From an uncultured Streptococcus sp. (lineage in GTDB: Bacteria > Bacillota > Bacilli > Lactobacillales > Streptococcaceae), in the NCBI GenBank assembly GCA_934215455.1, contig CAKPZX010000026.1, positions 1 through 25,005 on the forward strand: a DNA stretch of 25,005 nucleotides. Reading direction: 5' to 3'. A program made the translations under genes and the position numbers. Of this stretch, positions 1 to 9,718 are shown in pieces (positions within the stretch are counted from its first letter, which is position 1; each line of letters starts with the position of its first letter). The notes under the pieces were generated by a model. That model was not told where the DNA came from and searched no databases. It worked only from the letters and a program-made list of their open reading frames with translations.

Positions 1-118
1 CAGTTGAGTAGGGCTGTAAAAGCTGATGAAATCAGCGTAGTAGAGCCCACTCAACCACTGCGTCTTGCTCGACAATGCAAAGACAATTGAGAGGCTAGGA
101 CTTTTGTCCCAGCCTCTT
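1..118 (+). repeat. Intergenic structured repeat, copy 1 (left part outside window)
   Basis: Nearly identical to 10680-10797, with a few substitutions such as GCCC/GTCC near base 47. It holds nested inverted repeats: GTTGAGT (3-9) pairs with ACTCAAC (49-55), and GCTGAT (22-27) pairs with ATCAGC (31-36). It ends in the terminator hairpin at 91-116. There is no coding potential. Copy 2 carries a further upstream hairpin (10625-10672) that would lie left of this window. It resembles the small hairpin repeats scattered through streptococcal genomes (BOX/RUP-like in style), but I cannot assign it to a named family. Confidence 0.85.
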
Positions 119-121
119 TTT
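91..121 (+). terminator. Rho-independent terminator at end of repeat copy 1
   Basis: The stem GAGGCTAGGAC (91-101) and GTCCCAGCCTC (106-116) pairs fully except for one wobble around a TTTT loop, followed by a five-T run. It would stop plus-strand transcription entering from the left and could also serve the convergent hrtA-like gene ending at 126. Confidence 0.8.
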
Positions 122-125
122 GTAT

Positions 126-815
126 TTAATCAACCTTTTCTACCTTTAGCAGTTGGCCATGTTTTAATTCATAAATGGTATCCACATAGGTCAGGATGGA
201 GCGGTCATGGGTGACCATGATGGCGCTCTTGTTTTTAGATTTGACTTCTTTCCGGATCAATTGGGCGATTTCTTGCCCTCGATCTGGGTCTAGGCTAGCC
301 GTTGGTTCATCGGCTAAAATGACCTGTGGATTTCCGATGAAGGCCCGAGCGATGGCTGCCCGTTGCTTTTGCCCACCGGACATCTGATTCGGGTATTGGT
401 GGTAACAAGCTTCGATGCCCAGATCTGCCAACAAGGCTTTGACCTCCTCTTGGCGTTTTTTCTTGTCCTTTTCCCCTTTTAATTTGGCCACCAGTTCTAA
501 CTGGTCACCGATTTTCATATAGGAGAGGAGCTGGTGATCTTGAAAGATAAAGCCGAGCAATTCCAGTCGTTTTTGCGTCCACTGGCCTTGGTTGAGACCG
601 GTCAAGTCTTGGCCGGCGATACGAATCCGCCCCTCATCCGCTGACAAAAGCAAGCCAGCGATGGCTAAGAGAGTGGACTTACCAGATCCTGATGGGCCCA
701 AGATGGCGACAAATTCGTTGGGTTCGACGCTTAACTCTAGCTGGTTGAGGACATGGTGCATCTGGCTGCCATCGGCGTAGGATTTTCTGATATTTTCTAA
801 TGCAATAATGGCCAT
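126..815 (-). CDS. ABC transporter ATP-binding protein, HrtA/LolD-like
   Basis: This is the ATPase of a MacB/LolD-type ABC exporter, cytoplasmic and partner of the FtsX-type permease upstream. From the Met chosen here (229 aa) the Walker A is GPSGSGKST at 40-48, the Q-loop FIFQ ends at about 92, the signature MSGGQ is near 145-149, Walker B ILADEP covers about 166-171 with the catalytic Glu, and the switch His lies in MVTHD. An upstream in-frame ATG at 836 exists, but the ATG at 815 has a GGAG eight bases before it and lies just after the permease stop, so I prefer it. The pattern (LGFIFQ, ADEPTASLD, MVTHDRS) resembles staphylococcal HrtA, the haem-efflux ATPase. That substrate is inference; antimicrobial peptide or lipid export is also possible. 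Confidence 0.9.
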   Translation of the reverse strand: MAIIALENIRKSYADGSQMHHVLNQLELSVEPNEFVAILGPSGSGKSTLLAIAGLLLSADEGRIRIAGQDLTGLNQGQWTQKRLELLGFIFQDHQLLSYMKIGDQLELVAKLKGEKDKKKRQEEVKALLADLGIEACYHQYPNQMSGGQKQRAAIARAFIGNPQVILADEPTASLDPDRGQEIAQLIRKEVKSKNKSAIMVTHDRSILTYVDTIYELKHGQLLKVEKVD

Positions 816-816
816 C

Positions 817-1920
817 TTATTCTCCATTTCCACCAATGACTTCGATTGGATCTACTTTTTTGATTTTGACAAGGGACAAGGCACCACACAAAATAGAGGT
901 CAGGATAAAGCTAACCGAGATGGTGAGGTTGTCCTTCAGGGTCATAAAGGAAGGGACGCTATTGGGTAAAAATGGCGCCATTATGGTTGCCAAGCCAAGC
1001 CCTAGCAGTACTCCGATGAGGGAGATGATGGTGAGCTGGGATAGTTGAACATAGGTAATCTGGCTCATGGACATGCCAATGGCCTTCAAGACGCCGAACT
1101 GTTTCAACTTCTGCAGGGTCAGGATATAGAAGAAGACCCCAAGGATAGCAGAAGAAGCGAGTAAGAGCACCCAAGTGATCATCTGTAGCGTCAGGTTTTG
1201 AGCCTTGTAGCCAGGGATTTTATCGATTACTTGCTTCTTATCCGCCACCATTAAGTTGCTGGTCAGATCACTAGAAGTGATGCTCTTCTTGGTCACGAGG
1301 GTTTGGGCTTGCCATTGATAGCTTGGATCTGTTTTTTGCCGCATGCCTGTGTAGGTATCCGAGCTGATAAAACCAATCTCGCTATAGCCGTATTTGGCAT
1401 TTTTGGCGAAGGCCACGACCTTGAGTTTTTGCTTAGAGGTTTTATCAATCACTTGATCGCCAACTTGGATCCCCTCATCCTCTTTGAAAGAACTATCCAA
1501 AATGACCTCGTTTTTCTTTAGGTCGGAGATCTTGAGGTCTGTATCTTCCATGATTGGATTGAGGATTTCCTCTTCATTGTGATCGGTCGCGAAGTAGGTG
1601 ATATCCAGAGTATTGGAATCCTCTGATTTTGAGACGGTTGCTCGCTGGATGGACAAGCCCGAATAGTCCATCCCCTCTATCTTTTTGACCTCATCTAAAT
1701 CCTTCGCCTTAATAGTTGAAAAGGGGATAATCCCTTCTGAATCCGTTGAAAGGATGTAATACCGAGGCCCATAGTTATCGATTTGGGCTGATACCGACCG
1801 GCCCAGTCCATTTGTCAGACCGGACAAGAACACCACCATAAACATGAGTATGGTAATGAGGAGTTCAATCAGGATAAACTTCTTGGGCTGGTATTTAATT
1901 TCATTCCATGCGATTTTCAT
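817..1920 (-). CDS. FtsX-family ABC transporter permease, HrtB-like
   Basis: Membrane subunit of 367 aa. A first transmembrane helix (about residues 14-37) precedes a long hydrophilic extracellular domain (about 40-245), then three C-terminal helices. This is the usual four-helix FtsX/MacB topology. The N-terminal MKIAWNEIKYQPKKF and the SGLTNGLG segment after helix 1 recall HrtB. The start is placed at 1920, preceded by AAAGGAG, rather than the in-frame ATG at 1968, which has no good ribosome site. The stop is one base before the ATPase start, so the two are translationally coupled. No haem-sensing regulator is encoded next to it, so substrate and control are open. Confidence 0.88.
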   Translation of the reverse strand: MKIAWNEIKYQPKKFILIELLITILMFMVVFLSGLTNGLGRSVSAQIDNYGPRYYILSTDSEGIIPFSTIKAKDLDEVKKIEGMDYSGLSIQRATVSKSEDSNTLDITYFATDHNEEEILNPIMEDTDLKISDLKKNEVILDSSFKEDEGIQVGDQVIDKTSKQKLKVVAFAKNAKYGYSEIGFISSDTYTGMRQKTDPSYQWQAQTLVTKKSITSSDLTSNLMVADKKQVIDKIPGYKAQNLTLQMITWVLLLASSAILGVFFYILTLQKLKQFGVLKAIGMSMSQITYVQLSQLTIISLIGVLLGLGLATIMAPFLPNSVPSFMTLKDNLTISVSFILTSILCGALSLVKIKKVDPIEVIGGNGE

Positions 1921-1942
1921 ATTCGTTCTCCTTTTAGCACGG

Positions 1943-1970
1943 AGGTGCTCGAGCAGGGTTGCTGGCACCT
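1943..1970 (-). promoter_or_regulatory. Inverted repeat in leader of hrtB-like gene
   Basis: AGGTGC (1943-1948) and GCACCT (1965-1970) are perfect inverted repeats with an inner AGCA/TGCT pair. They lie about 23 bases upstream of the permease start. It could be an operator or an RNA hairpin; no regulator is identified. The remaining 1921-2064 is a divergent intergenic region with no recognisable strong promoter. Confidence 0.35.
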
Positions 1971-2064
1971 AAACATACTCTACCATCATACCATAAGTGG
2001 GGAGATAATACTGGGATGGTGATTGGTATTTAATGTTGTAAAACAAGAAAGGGTAGGGTAAAAA

Positions 2065-2298
2065 ATGCAAATACATAAAAAAATTTTTATAGTGGCGTTG
2101 GTTTTATCTATTTGTATCTCACTATATTTTCTTATCAATCCGTCTAATATCTTCACCTTTCCGATTCCTGTGAGTGAATTTGATGACACCATATTTAAAT
2201 ATTACATGTTTGTGAAGATTGGAATAGTATTATTATTTATCAAATTCTTACTGGATATATGCTTAGAATTTATCAAGAATTGGTTTAAAAATTTTTGA
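2065..2298 (+). CDS. Small hypothetical membrane protein (77 aa)
   Basis: The protein has two hydrophobic segments, about residues 7-24 (IVALVLSICISLYFL) and 48-68 (VKIGIVLLFIKFLLDI), with lysines at the N-terminus and a KNWFKNF tail, so it probably spans the membrane twice. AAGAAAGGG lies about 12 bases before the ATG. A strong terminator follows 10 bases after the stop, which supports it as a real transcribed gene. It is divergent from the HrtAB-like pair and convergent with birA. I do not recognise a family and assign no function. An antisense ORF over 1986-2192 is weaker. Confidence 0.6.
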   Translation: MQIHKKIFIVALVLSICISLYFLINPSNIFTFPIPVSEFDDTIFKYYMFVKIGIVLLFIKFLLDICLEFIKNWFKNF

Positions 2299-2308
2299 TA
2301 TTTCTTCA

Positions 2309-2352
2309 CACAAAAGAGTCTGAGACAGCGTTTTGTCCCAGACTCTTTTGTG
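2309..2352. terminator. Bidirectional terminator between small membrane gene and birA
   Basis: An 18-base arm (2309-2326) pairs with 2335-2352 with one wobble, around an 8-base loop. The arms are rich in A at one end and T at the other, so it can terminate the plus-strand gene and birA. It shares the TTTTGTCCCA core with the repeat terminators at 91-116 and 10770-10795. Confidence 0.88.
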
Positions 2353-2368
2353 AGTTGTGAGCTCTGTT

Positions 2369-3310
2369 TTATAGATTCCACTGCTTGAGGGAGATTTCTC
2401 CGCTATTGAGCCAGATGTCTTCTTGATTGTCTAATTGGACCAAGAGTTGGCCAGTATCAGAGATATCTTTGGCGAGGCCTTGATAGGTCTGCTGGTTCTG
2501 CTCAAAAGTGACAGTTCGTCCTAGGACCAGGGAGCGCTCTTTATAGAGGTAGACCAGTTCATCAATATCCGTTTGGAAGAATTCCTTCCAGATCTCGCTG
2601 ATGAGGTCATTGCGGGTGATGGGACAAGGCCCTTCAAATAAGGAACCAGCCTTACTTTCTAGCTCTTCTGGGAAAGTAGGGATGGCTAAATTGAGACCGA
2701 CTCCGATAATGACATCTGTGACAAGACCGGTCTCAACCGACGTGATAGCTTCGGTTAAGATTCCCCCAATTTTTTTATGGCGGTAGTAAATATCATTGAC
2801 CCACTTGATATCGATATCGATCAGGGTCAGGTTTTTAATAGCCTTGTAGATGGCTCCAGCGACCATGAGGGTATATGGAGGGAGCTCCGCAGGTGGCAGT
2901 TGAGGCTTGAGATGAAGGGACATGTAGATGCCCCCTTGATCGGGGCAATAGTAGTCACGACCAAAGCGGCCCTTTCCAGCGGATTGCGAATTGGCCAGAT
3001 AGAGAGCCTTGCCTTCTTGATGGGTTTCTATGCCTAGTTTTGCGTCCAATTGAGTAGAACTACATTGTTCGTTTAAGGAAACGGTCAGCTGGGTATTCTT
3101 TGCGATCACTTCAGGAAGCAGAATATCGCCTGAGACCAGCTTGTAGCCCTTCTTTTTGAGGGATTCGATGACGACTCCATCTTTTTCTAGACGTTGGATG
3201 GCCTTCCAGATAGAGGTACGGGAAACACCAAGTTTCTTTGCCAGCTGCTCCCCATTGACATAATCATCTGCCTGAGAAAGGATTTGAAAGAGGATTTCAT
3301 GTGTTTTCAT
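2369..3310 (-). CDS. birA: Biotin--[acetyl-CoA-carboxylase] ligase / biotin repressor BirA
   Basis: BirA activates biotin to biotinyl-AMP and attaches it to the biotin carrier lysine; bifunctional forms also bind DNA. This 313-aa protein has an N-terminal winged helix (about 1-60, with LAKKLGVSRTSIWKAI), so it is the bifunctional type. The catalytic region has GKGRFGR at 112-118, a variant of the usual GRGRRGR loop, KWVND at 169-173, KKIGGILTE at 179-187 and IGVGLNL at 202-208. AGGAGG precedes the ATG and overlaps the end of the upstream galR-like gene, eight bases away, so they are probably cotranscribed. The Lys/Phe substitutions in the biotinyl-AMP loop are visible but the fold motifs are intact. 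Confidence 0.95.
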   Translation of the reverse strand: MKTHEILFQILSQADDYVNGEQLAKKLGVSRTSIWKAIQRLEKDGVVIESLKKKGYKLVSGDILLPEVIAKNTQLTVSLNEQCSSTQLDAKLGIETHQEGKALYLANSQSAGKGRFGRDYYCPDQGGIYMSLHLKPQLPPAELPPYTLMVAGAIYKAIKNLTLIDIDIKWVNDIYYRHKKIGGILTEAITSVETGLVTDVIIGVGLNLAIPTFPEELESKAGSLFEGPCPITRNDLISEIWKEFFQTDIDELVYLYKERSLVLGRTVTFEQNQQTYQGLAKDISDTGQLLVQLDNQEDIWLNSGEISLKQWNL

Positions 3311-3318
3311 AAGACCTC

Positions 3319-4329
<1,011 letters not shown>

Positions 4330-4354
4330 TCATCCTTTATTGATTTCTACTTCC

Positions 4355-4396
4355 AGTATACTCTAAAAACTAGTAAAAAGAAATAAAATTTTACTA
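4355..4396 (-). promoter_or_regulatory. galR promoter -10 and putative GalR operator
   Basis: On the minus strand a TATACT -10 lies at 4360-4355, and the presumed -35 region falls among T-rich sequence. TAGTAAAA (4371-4378) and TTTTACTA (4389-4396) are perfect inverted arms separated by 10 bases, spanning the -35 region and the 3' end of the msmR-like gene. The same TAGTAAA/TTTACTA arms recur before galK (14841-14862 and 14955-14964). Binding by GalR is inference. Confidence 0.5.
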
Positions 4397-5227
4397 AATT
4401 TTATGTTTGCTGCGATATTGGCTAGGAGTCAGTTGGCTATAGGCCTTAAAAGCCTTTGAAAAATAAAGGGGGTCTGAAAAGCCAACCGAGTAAGCTACAA
4501 TCTTAATGCTTTCGTCCGTATTGGTCAGTAACTGTTGGGCACGCTGCATGCGGACTGAGTGCAAGAATTCCTTGGGAGAGATCTGGTGAAACTCCTTAAA
4601 GACAGTTGTCAGATAGGAGCGATGGACATTGAGGTCATCGGCGATTTCTTGAATACTCAAGTGTTCTTTATTGTAATGTGTCTCAATCACATGCTTGCAG
4701 GTCAGGTAGAGTTGATAGGTCGGAGAGAGATAGCTCTTTTGTACGTTGGGAGCTATTTCTCCAATGAGATAAAGCAGTTCATAGATCTGCGAGAGTAGGT
4801 GGAGTTGGTAGTGTGGGGACAGCTTTGCTGCTTCCGCCTTATGGATGAGTTGCTCCATGAATTGGCCGATCCTCTCAGTGTCCACCTCTGTTTTCTTTAG
4901 AAAACCTTTTGCATGCAGTGTTGAAAAACGCATGAAATCACTCACCTTGGTGCCACTAATACCAATCCAGTAGTAGGACCAAGGTTCTTCGGCATCGGCC
5001 TTGTAGTAGGTCACCATATTTTTAGGGAGGAGAAAGAGATCCCCAGCCTCTAGGTGGATTTCTTTCTTATTGAAGTGAAAGACTCCCTTTCCTTCTGTAA
5101 TAAAATGCAGGACAAAATTATCTCGGACGCTAGGGCCAAATTCATAGTTCTTCGGGCAATCTTCGTAGCCATAAAAATCAAGGGCTAGGTCAATGGTATC
5201 GGTTTGGTATTCAGAAAAGACTAACAT
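4394..5227 (-). CDS. msmR: AraC-family regulator, MsmR/RafR-like
   Basis: A 277-aa AraC/XylS regulator. The N-terminal cupin-like sugar-sensing domain (about 20-110, including EAGDLFLLPKNMVTYY) is followed by the paired helix-turn-helix DNA-binding domain (about 175-277, with LSIQEIADDLNVHRSYLTTVFKE in part and VGFSDPLYFSKAFK). It is divergently transcribed from aga, exactly as msmR/rafR is in other streptococci, where it activates the alpha-galactoside operon. AGGAGG lies seven bases before the ATG. The 3' end overlaps the likely galR operator. The orthology rests on arrangement and domain pattern rather than on a search. Confidence 0.88.
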   Translation of the reverse strand: MLVFSEYQTDTIDLALDFYGYEDCPKNYEFGPSVRDNFVLHFITEGKGVFHFNKKEIHLEAGDLFLLPKNMVTYYKADAEEPWSYYWIGISGTKVSDFMRFSTLHAKGFLKKTEVDTERIGQFMEQLIHKAEAAKLSPHYQLHLLSQIYELLYLIGEIAPNVQKSYLSPTYQLYLTCKHVIETHYNKEHLSIQEIADDLNVHRSYLTTVFKEFHQISPKEFLHSVRMQRAQQLLTNTDESIKIVAYSVGFSDPLYFSKAFKAYSQLTPSQYRSKHKI

Positions 5228-5247
5228 AGGGAAACCTCCTACCTAAC

Positions 5248-5256
5248 ATTTTACCA
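5248..5256 (-). promoter_or_regulatory. msmR: Extended -10 promoter of msmR
   Basis: On the minus strand TGGTAAAAT forms an extended -10 (TG-n-TAAAAT) about 20 bases before the msmR ATG. No good -35 is visible. Confidence 0.5.
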
Positions 5257-5281
5257 TATATGTCCAACAAAATTCTATTTT

Positions 5282-5295
5282 CGAAAGCGTTTACA
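5282..5295 (+). promoter_or_regulatory. cre (CcpA) site in aga promoter region
   Basis: CGAAAGCGTTTACA matches the cre consensus TGWAANCGNTNWCA at all but the first position. It contains TTTACA, which could act as a -35 for a weak -10 near 5314 (18-base spacing), or it may lie between -35 and a TAAAAT at 5301. CcpA bound here would give catabolite repression of the msm operon. Confidence 0.8.
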
Positions 5296-5388
5296 TCAAG
5301 TAAAATAAAGACATGTAAAAAAAGAAAAATATTGGAACTGAATTTAAAAATACATAGTGATATTTTATAGGATCCAATGGAGGAAGAT

Positions 5389-7551
5389 ATGGCAATTCGT
5401 ATCGAACAAAATTTGTTCTATGTAGAAAGTAAGGGACTGAGCCTGATCCTTGAAAATCGTGATGGCTACCTGATGCTTAAGCATCTGGGGCGTCCGATCC
5501 CGTCTTATCATTTTTCCAATACCGTGCATGAGAAGGATCATGCTTTCTCTGGAAATCCAACACCTGACAATCGAACCTTCAGCTTGGATACCCAGCGTCA
5601 GATCCTAGGACAGCACGGGCTTGGAGATTTCCGAAAGCCGTCTATTCAAATCCAGCACGGCGCCACAGAGGTGACGGATTTCCTCTATGTCGGAGCCAAT
5701 ATCTACTCTGGCAGTGTCGAGGCAACTGGTCTTCCCAATCCACATACAGTAGATAGTGCTGAAACCTTGGCCTTGGTCTTTGAAGATGATCAAGCGGCCC
5801 TGCGTTTGACCCTCTATTACACAGCCTACGAAGATCGCGCAACCATCACTAGCTTTTCAAAGATTGAAAACTGGAGTGATGAAACCGTCGTGATCCACAA
5901 GGCGCTCAGTGTGATGGCAGATGTCCCAGCAGGTGACTATGATGTCATCACCCTTCAAGGGGCCTATGCGAGAGAAAAAACAGTCCGCCGCCAGCAAGTG
6001 GAACAAGGTATCTTCTCTATTAGCTCGAACCGTGGTGCTTCTGGACACGCCCAGACTCCAGCCCTGATCCTTGCTGACCATGAAGTGACGGAAGATGCCG
6101 GTTCTGCTCTTGCTTTCCAACTGCTCTACAGTGGAAATTTTGAAGGATTTGTTCAAAAAAATCAACTCAATGAAGTTCGGGTTGGATTGGGAATCAATCC
6201 AGAAAACTTCTCCTGGGAGTTGGCGCCAAATCAGAGCTTTGATACCCCAGTAGCCATGATTAGCTACTCCCATAAGGGCTTGACTGGTCTCAGTCAAGAG
6301 AGTCAAGCATTTGTCCAAGACCATATCATTCCTAGTCCCTTTGCCCATAAAGAACGTCCAATTCTGATCAACAACTGGGAAGCCACCTACTTTGATTTTA
6401 AGAAAGACAAATTATTGGAGCTGGCAGATGAGGCTCAAAAAGTGGGGATCGAGCTCTTTGTTCTTGATGATGGCTGGTTTGGCAATCGCTATGATGATAA
6501 TCGGGCCCTCGGTGACTGGACTGTCAATGAAGAAAAATTAGGAGGAAGCCTAGCAGAACTGATCCAGGGCATCCACGGCAAGGGACTTCAATTTGGCCTT
6601 TGGGTGGAGCCAGAAATGATTTCTGTTGATAGCGACCTCTATCGGGCTCATCCGGGCTGGGCTATTCAAGTCCCAGGCTATGAACACACCTATTCACGGA
6701 ATCAACTAGTGCTCGATTTTTCAAACAGAGAAGTGGTTTCTTATATCAAGCAAGTCTTGGATGACTTACTTGAAAACCATGAGATCGACTATATCAAATG
6801 GGACATGAACCGTAATATCACCAAACTTGGAAATGGGAAAACCTACCTCGAAACCAAGATGCAATCCCATGCTTATATCTTGGGTCTCTATGAAGTGGTT
6901 TCTTACTTAACAGAGAAGTATGAGAACATCCTCTTTGAGTCCTGCTCCGGTGGTGGTGGTCGCAACGACCTTGGTATGATGCGCTACTTCCCTCAGGTAT
7001 GGGCAAGTGACAATACGGATGCCATTGCCAGACTTCCGATCCAGTATGGTTCTAGCTACCTCTATCCAACCATTTCTATGGGGGCTCACGTATCAGCAGT
7101 GCCAAATCACCAGATGGGACGGATGACACCACTTGAAACGCGAGGTCATGTAGCCATGATGGGAAATCTGGGCTATGAATTGGATTTAACCAGTCTTCCG
7201 CAAGAAGAGTTGGATCGGATCGCAGCCCAAGTCGCTCATTACAAAACGATTCGACCACTGGTTCAGTTCGGAAAACACTACCGCTTGATCAATCCAAGCC
7301 AAGGTAGCAATCAAGCAGCCGTCCAGTTCACTTATCAAGACCGCACGGTTGTAACTTATGTGCGGGTCTTATCAACGGTTGAGGAGATCGAGCCGACCCT
7401 GAAACTCAAAGGGTTGGAAGAAGATGCGCTCTATAGCTTAGAAGGGACGGATCAAGTCTATTCAGGAGCCGAGCTCATGTATGCTGGCTTAACCGTCATT
7501 CTTCCTCAGGGAGATTTCCTCAGCAAACAATATGTTTTTGTCAAAAAATAA
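5389..7551 (+). CDS. aga: Alpha-galactosidase, GH36
   Basis: This hydrolyses terminal alpha-1,6-galactose from raffinose, melibiose or stachyose in the cytoplasm. At 720 aa it has the full GH36 length: an N-terminal beta-sandwich, a central TIM barrel and a C-terminal beta domain. Visible motifs are [17 protein letters not shown], and IKWDMNR, with Asp472 as the expected nucleophile, then ESCSGGGGR and WASDNTDAI, whose Asp541 is the likely acid/base. There is no signal peptide. The start at 5389 has GGAGG seven bases before it; an in-frame ATG at 5377 would overlap that ribosome site. It is the first gene of the operon, 14 bases before msmE, with a cre box upstream. Confidence 0.96.
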   Translation: MAIRIEQNLFYVESKGLSLILENRDGYLMLKHLGRPIPSYHFSNTVHEKDHAFSGNPTPDNRTFSLDTQRQILGQHGLGDFRKPSIQIQHGATEVTDFLYVGANIYSGSVEATGLPNPHTVDSAETLALVFEDDQAALRLTLYYTAYEDRATITSFSKIENWSDETVVIHKALSVMADVPAGDYDVITLQGAYAREKTVRRQQVEQGIFSISSNRGASGHAQTPALILADHEVTEDAGSALAFQLLYSGNFEGFVQKNQLNEVRVGLGINPENFSWELAPNQSFDTPVAMISYSHKGLTGLSQESQAFVQDHIIPSPFAHKERPILINNWEATYFDFKKDKLLELADEAQKVGIELFVLDDGWFGNRYDDNRALGDWTVNEEKLGGSLAELIQGIHGKGLQFGLWVEPEMISVDSDLYRAHPGWAIQVPGYEHTYSRNQLVLDFSNREVVSYIKQVLDDLLENHEIDYIKWDMNRNITKLGNGKTYLETKMQSHAYILGLYEVVSYLTEKYENILFESCSGGGGRNDLGMMRYFPQVWASDNTDAIARLPIQYGSSYLYPTISMGAHVSAVPNHQMGRMTPLETRGHVAMMGNLGYELDLTSLPQEELDRIAAQVAHYKTIRPLVQFGKHYRLINPSQGSNQAAVQFTYQDRTVVTYVRVLSTVEEIEPTLKLKGLEEDALYSLEGTDQVYSGAELMYAGLTVILPQGDFLSKQYVFVKK

Positions 7552-7565
7552 AAGGAGACAGCCAA

Positions 7566-8825
7566 ATGAAATGGTATAAAAAAATCGGACTTCTTGCGAC
7601 TACAGGCTTAGCCTTGTTTGGGCTTGGCGCTTGCTCCAACGATGGAAAATCTGCGGATGGCACAGTGACCATCGAGTATTTCAACCAGAAAAAAGAAATG
7701 ACCAAAACCTTGGAAGAAATCGCGCGTGATTTTGAAAAGGAAAATCCAAAGGTCAAGGTCAAAGTTGTCAATGTACCAAACGCTGGTGAGGTGTTGAAGA
7801 CACGTGTCCTCGCAGGAGATGTGCCAGATGTGGTCAATATTTACCCACAGTCCATCGAATTGCAAGAATGGGCAAAAGCGGGTGTCTTCGAAGATTTAAG
7901 CAATAAAGACTATCTCAAACGCGTGAAAAACGGCTACGCTGAAAAATATGCCGTCAACGGAAAAGTCTACAACGTTCCTTTCACAGCCAATGCTTACGGA
8001 ATCTACTACAACAAAGATAAATTCGAAGAGTTGGGCTTGAAGGTTCCTGAAACTTGGGATGAGTTCGAACAGTTAGTCAAAGACATCGTTGCTAAAGGAC
8101 AAACACCATTTGGAATTGCAGGTGCAGATGCTTGGACCCTCAATGGTTACAATCAATTGGCCTTTGCGACAGCAGCAGGTGGAGGAAAAGAAGCCAACCA
8201 ATACCTTCGTTTTTCTCAACCAAATTCTATTAAATTGTCTGATCCGATTATGAAGGATGACATCAAGGTCATGGATATCCTTCGCATTAAAGGATCTAAA
8301 CAAAAGAACTGGGAAGGCGCTGGCTATACAGACGTTATTGGTGCCTTCGCGCGTGGAGATGTCCTCATGACACCAAATGGTTCTTGGGCGATCACAGCGA
8401 TCAATGAACAAAAACCGAAATTTAAGATTGGGACCTTCATGATTCCAGGGAAAGAAAAAGGACAAAGCTTAACTGTTGGTGCGGGAGACTTAGCATGGTC
8501 TATCTCAGCTACTACCAAACATCCAAAAGAAGCCAATGCCTTTGTGGAATACATGACCCGTCCAGAAGTCATGCAAAAGTACTATGATGTGGACGGATCT
8601 CCAACAGCGATCGAAGGGGTCAAACAAGCAGGAGAGGATTCACCGCTTGCTGGGATGACCAAATATGCCTTTACGGATCGTCACTTGGTGTGGTTGCAAC
8701 AATACTGGACCAGTGAAGCAGACTTCCATACCTTGACGATGAACTATGTCTTGACAGGTGATAAACAAGGAATGGTCAATGATTTGAATGCCTTCTTTAA
8801 CCCGATGAAAGCGGATGTGGATTAG
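7566..8825 (+). CDS. msmE: Sugar ABC transporter substrate-binding lipoprotein, MsmE/RafE-like
   Basis: A 419-aa extracellular solute-binding protein (family 1) anchored by lipid. The signal peptide ends in the lipobox LGAC with the lipidated Cys at 23. The mature part has the usual two-lobed pattern, with VPFTANAYGIYYNKDKFEELGL and a late WLQQYW aromatic segment. It captures alpha-galactosides, or isomaltosaccharides in Msm, for the MsmF/MsmG permeases encoded just downstream, 13 bases after its stop. AAAGGAG precedes the ATG. The exact substrate range cannot be read from sequence; the neighbours aga and gtfA point to raffinose, melibiose and sucrose-containing sugars. Confidence 0.94.
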   Translation: MKWYKKIGLLATTGLALFGLGACSNDGKSADGTVTIEYFNQKKEMTKTLEEIARDFEKENPKVKVKVVNVPNAGEVLKTRVLAGDVPDVVNIYPQSIELQEWAKAGVFEDLSNKDYLKRVKNGYAEKYAVNGKVYNVPFTANAYGIYYNKDKFEELGLKVPETWDEFEQLVKDIVAKGQTPFGIAGADAWTLNGYNQLAFATAAGGGKEANQYLRFSQPNSIKLSDPIMKDDIKVMDILRIKGSKQKNWEGAGYTDVIGAFARGDVLMTPNGSWAITAINEQKPKFKIGTFMIPGKEKGQSLTVGAGDLAWSISATTKHPKEANAFVEYMTRPEVMQKYYDVDGSPTAIEGVKQAGEDSPLAGMTKYAFTDRHLVWLQQYWTSEADFHTLTMNYVLTGDKQGMVNDLNAFFNPMKADVD

Positions 8826-8838
8826 GAGTAGAGAGACG

Positions 8839-9705
8839 ATGAAAAAAGTATTACAAAAATATTGGGCATGGGCTTTTGTGGTCATTCCCCTCTTATTACA
8901 AGCAATTTTCTTCTATGTGCCAATGTTCCAAGGAGCCTTTTACAGTTTTACCAACTGGACAGGTTTGACCTATAACTACAAGTTTGTTGGCTTGAACAAC
9001 TTTAAGCTCCTCTTTATGGATCCAAAATTCATGAATGCTATTGGCTTTACTGCGATCATCACGATTGCCATGGTAGTTGGTGAGATTGCCCTTGGGATCT
9101 TTATTGCGCGTGTCTTGAACTCTAAAATCAAAGGCCAAACCTTCTTCCGTGCTTGGTTCTTCTTCCCAGCTGTTTTGTCTGGCTTGACAGTGGCGTTGAT
9201 CTTTAAACAAGTCTTCAACTACGGACTACCAGCGATTGGGAATGCCCTTCATATTGAATTCCTCCAAACCAGTCTTTTAGGGACTAAGTGGGGAGCGATC
9301 TTTGCGGCTGTCTTTGTCCTTCTTTGGCAAGGGGTGGCCATGCCTATCATTATCTTCCTAGCTGGTCTACAATCCATTCCAACTGAGATTACAGAAGCAG
9401 CCAGAATCGATGGTGCGACGAGCAAGCAAGTCTTCTGGAATATTGAATTGCCTTACTTGCTACCAAGTGTCTCTATGGTCTTTATCCTAGCCCTAAAAGG
9501 TGGGCTTACCGCCTTTGACCAAGTCTTTGCCATGACTGGCGGTGGTCCAAACAATGCCACAACCTCACTTGGGCTCTTGGTTTATAACTACGCTTTTAAA
9601 AACAACCAATTCGGTTATGCCAATGCCATTGCCGTAATCTTGTTCTTCTTGATTGTAGTGATTTCGATCATCCAATTGAGAGTATCTAAGAAATTTGAAA
9701 TTTAA
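8839..9705 (+). CDS. msmF: Sugar ABC transporter permease, MsmF/RafF-like
   Basis: A 288-aa membrane permease with six predicted helices. The first is near 10-30, and the cytoplasmic EAA loop for docking the ATPase is visible as EAARIDGATSKQVFWNIELP. It pairs with MsmG as a heterodimeric channel for the sugar bound by MsmE. The start at 8839 has GGAG nine bases before it and leaves a 13-base gap after msmE; the in-frame upstream ATG at 8815 overlaps msmE and has no ribosome site. Spacing to msmG is also 13 bases. Confidence 0.94.
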   Translation: MKKVLQKYWAWAFVVIPLLLQAIFFYVPMFQGAFYSFTNWTGLTYNYKFVGLNNFKLLFMDPKFMNAIGFTAIITIAMVVGEIALGIFIARVLNSKIKGQTFFRAWFFFPAVLSGLTVALIFKQVFNYGLPAIGNALHIEFLQTSLLGTKWGAIFAAVFVLLWQGVAMPIIIFLAGLQSIPTEITEAARIDGATSKQVFWNIELPYLLPSVSMVFILALKGGLTAFDQVFAMTGGGPNNATTSLGLLVYNYAFKNNQFGYANAIAVILFFLIVVISIIQLRVSKKFEI

Positions 9706-9718
9706 GAGGAGAAGCACG

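Noticed and set aside
1..118. Possible insertion sequence or CRISPR unit
   Set aside because: Only two distant copies in the window, no spacer array, no transposase and no target duplications seen; treated as a small hairpin repeat.
1986..2192. 68-aa minus-strand ORF over the intergenic region
   Set aside because: Overlaps the better supported plus-strand gene at 2065 and has no good ribosome site.
5857..6348. 163-aa minus-strand ORF
   Set aside because: Antisense to aga, with no motif or ribosome site; the plus frame is clearly GH36.
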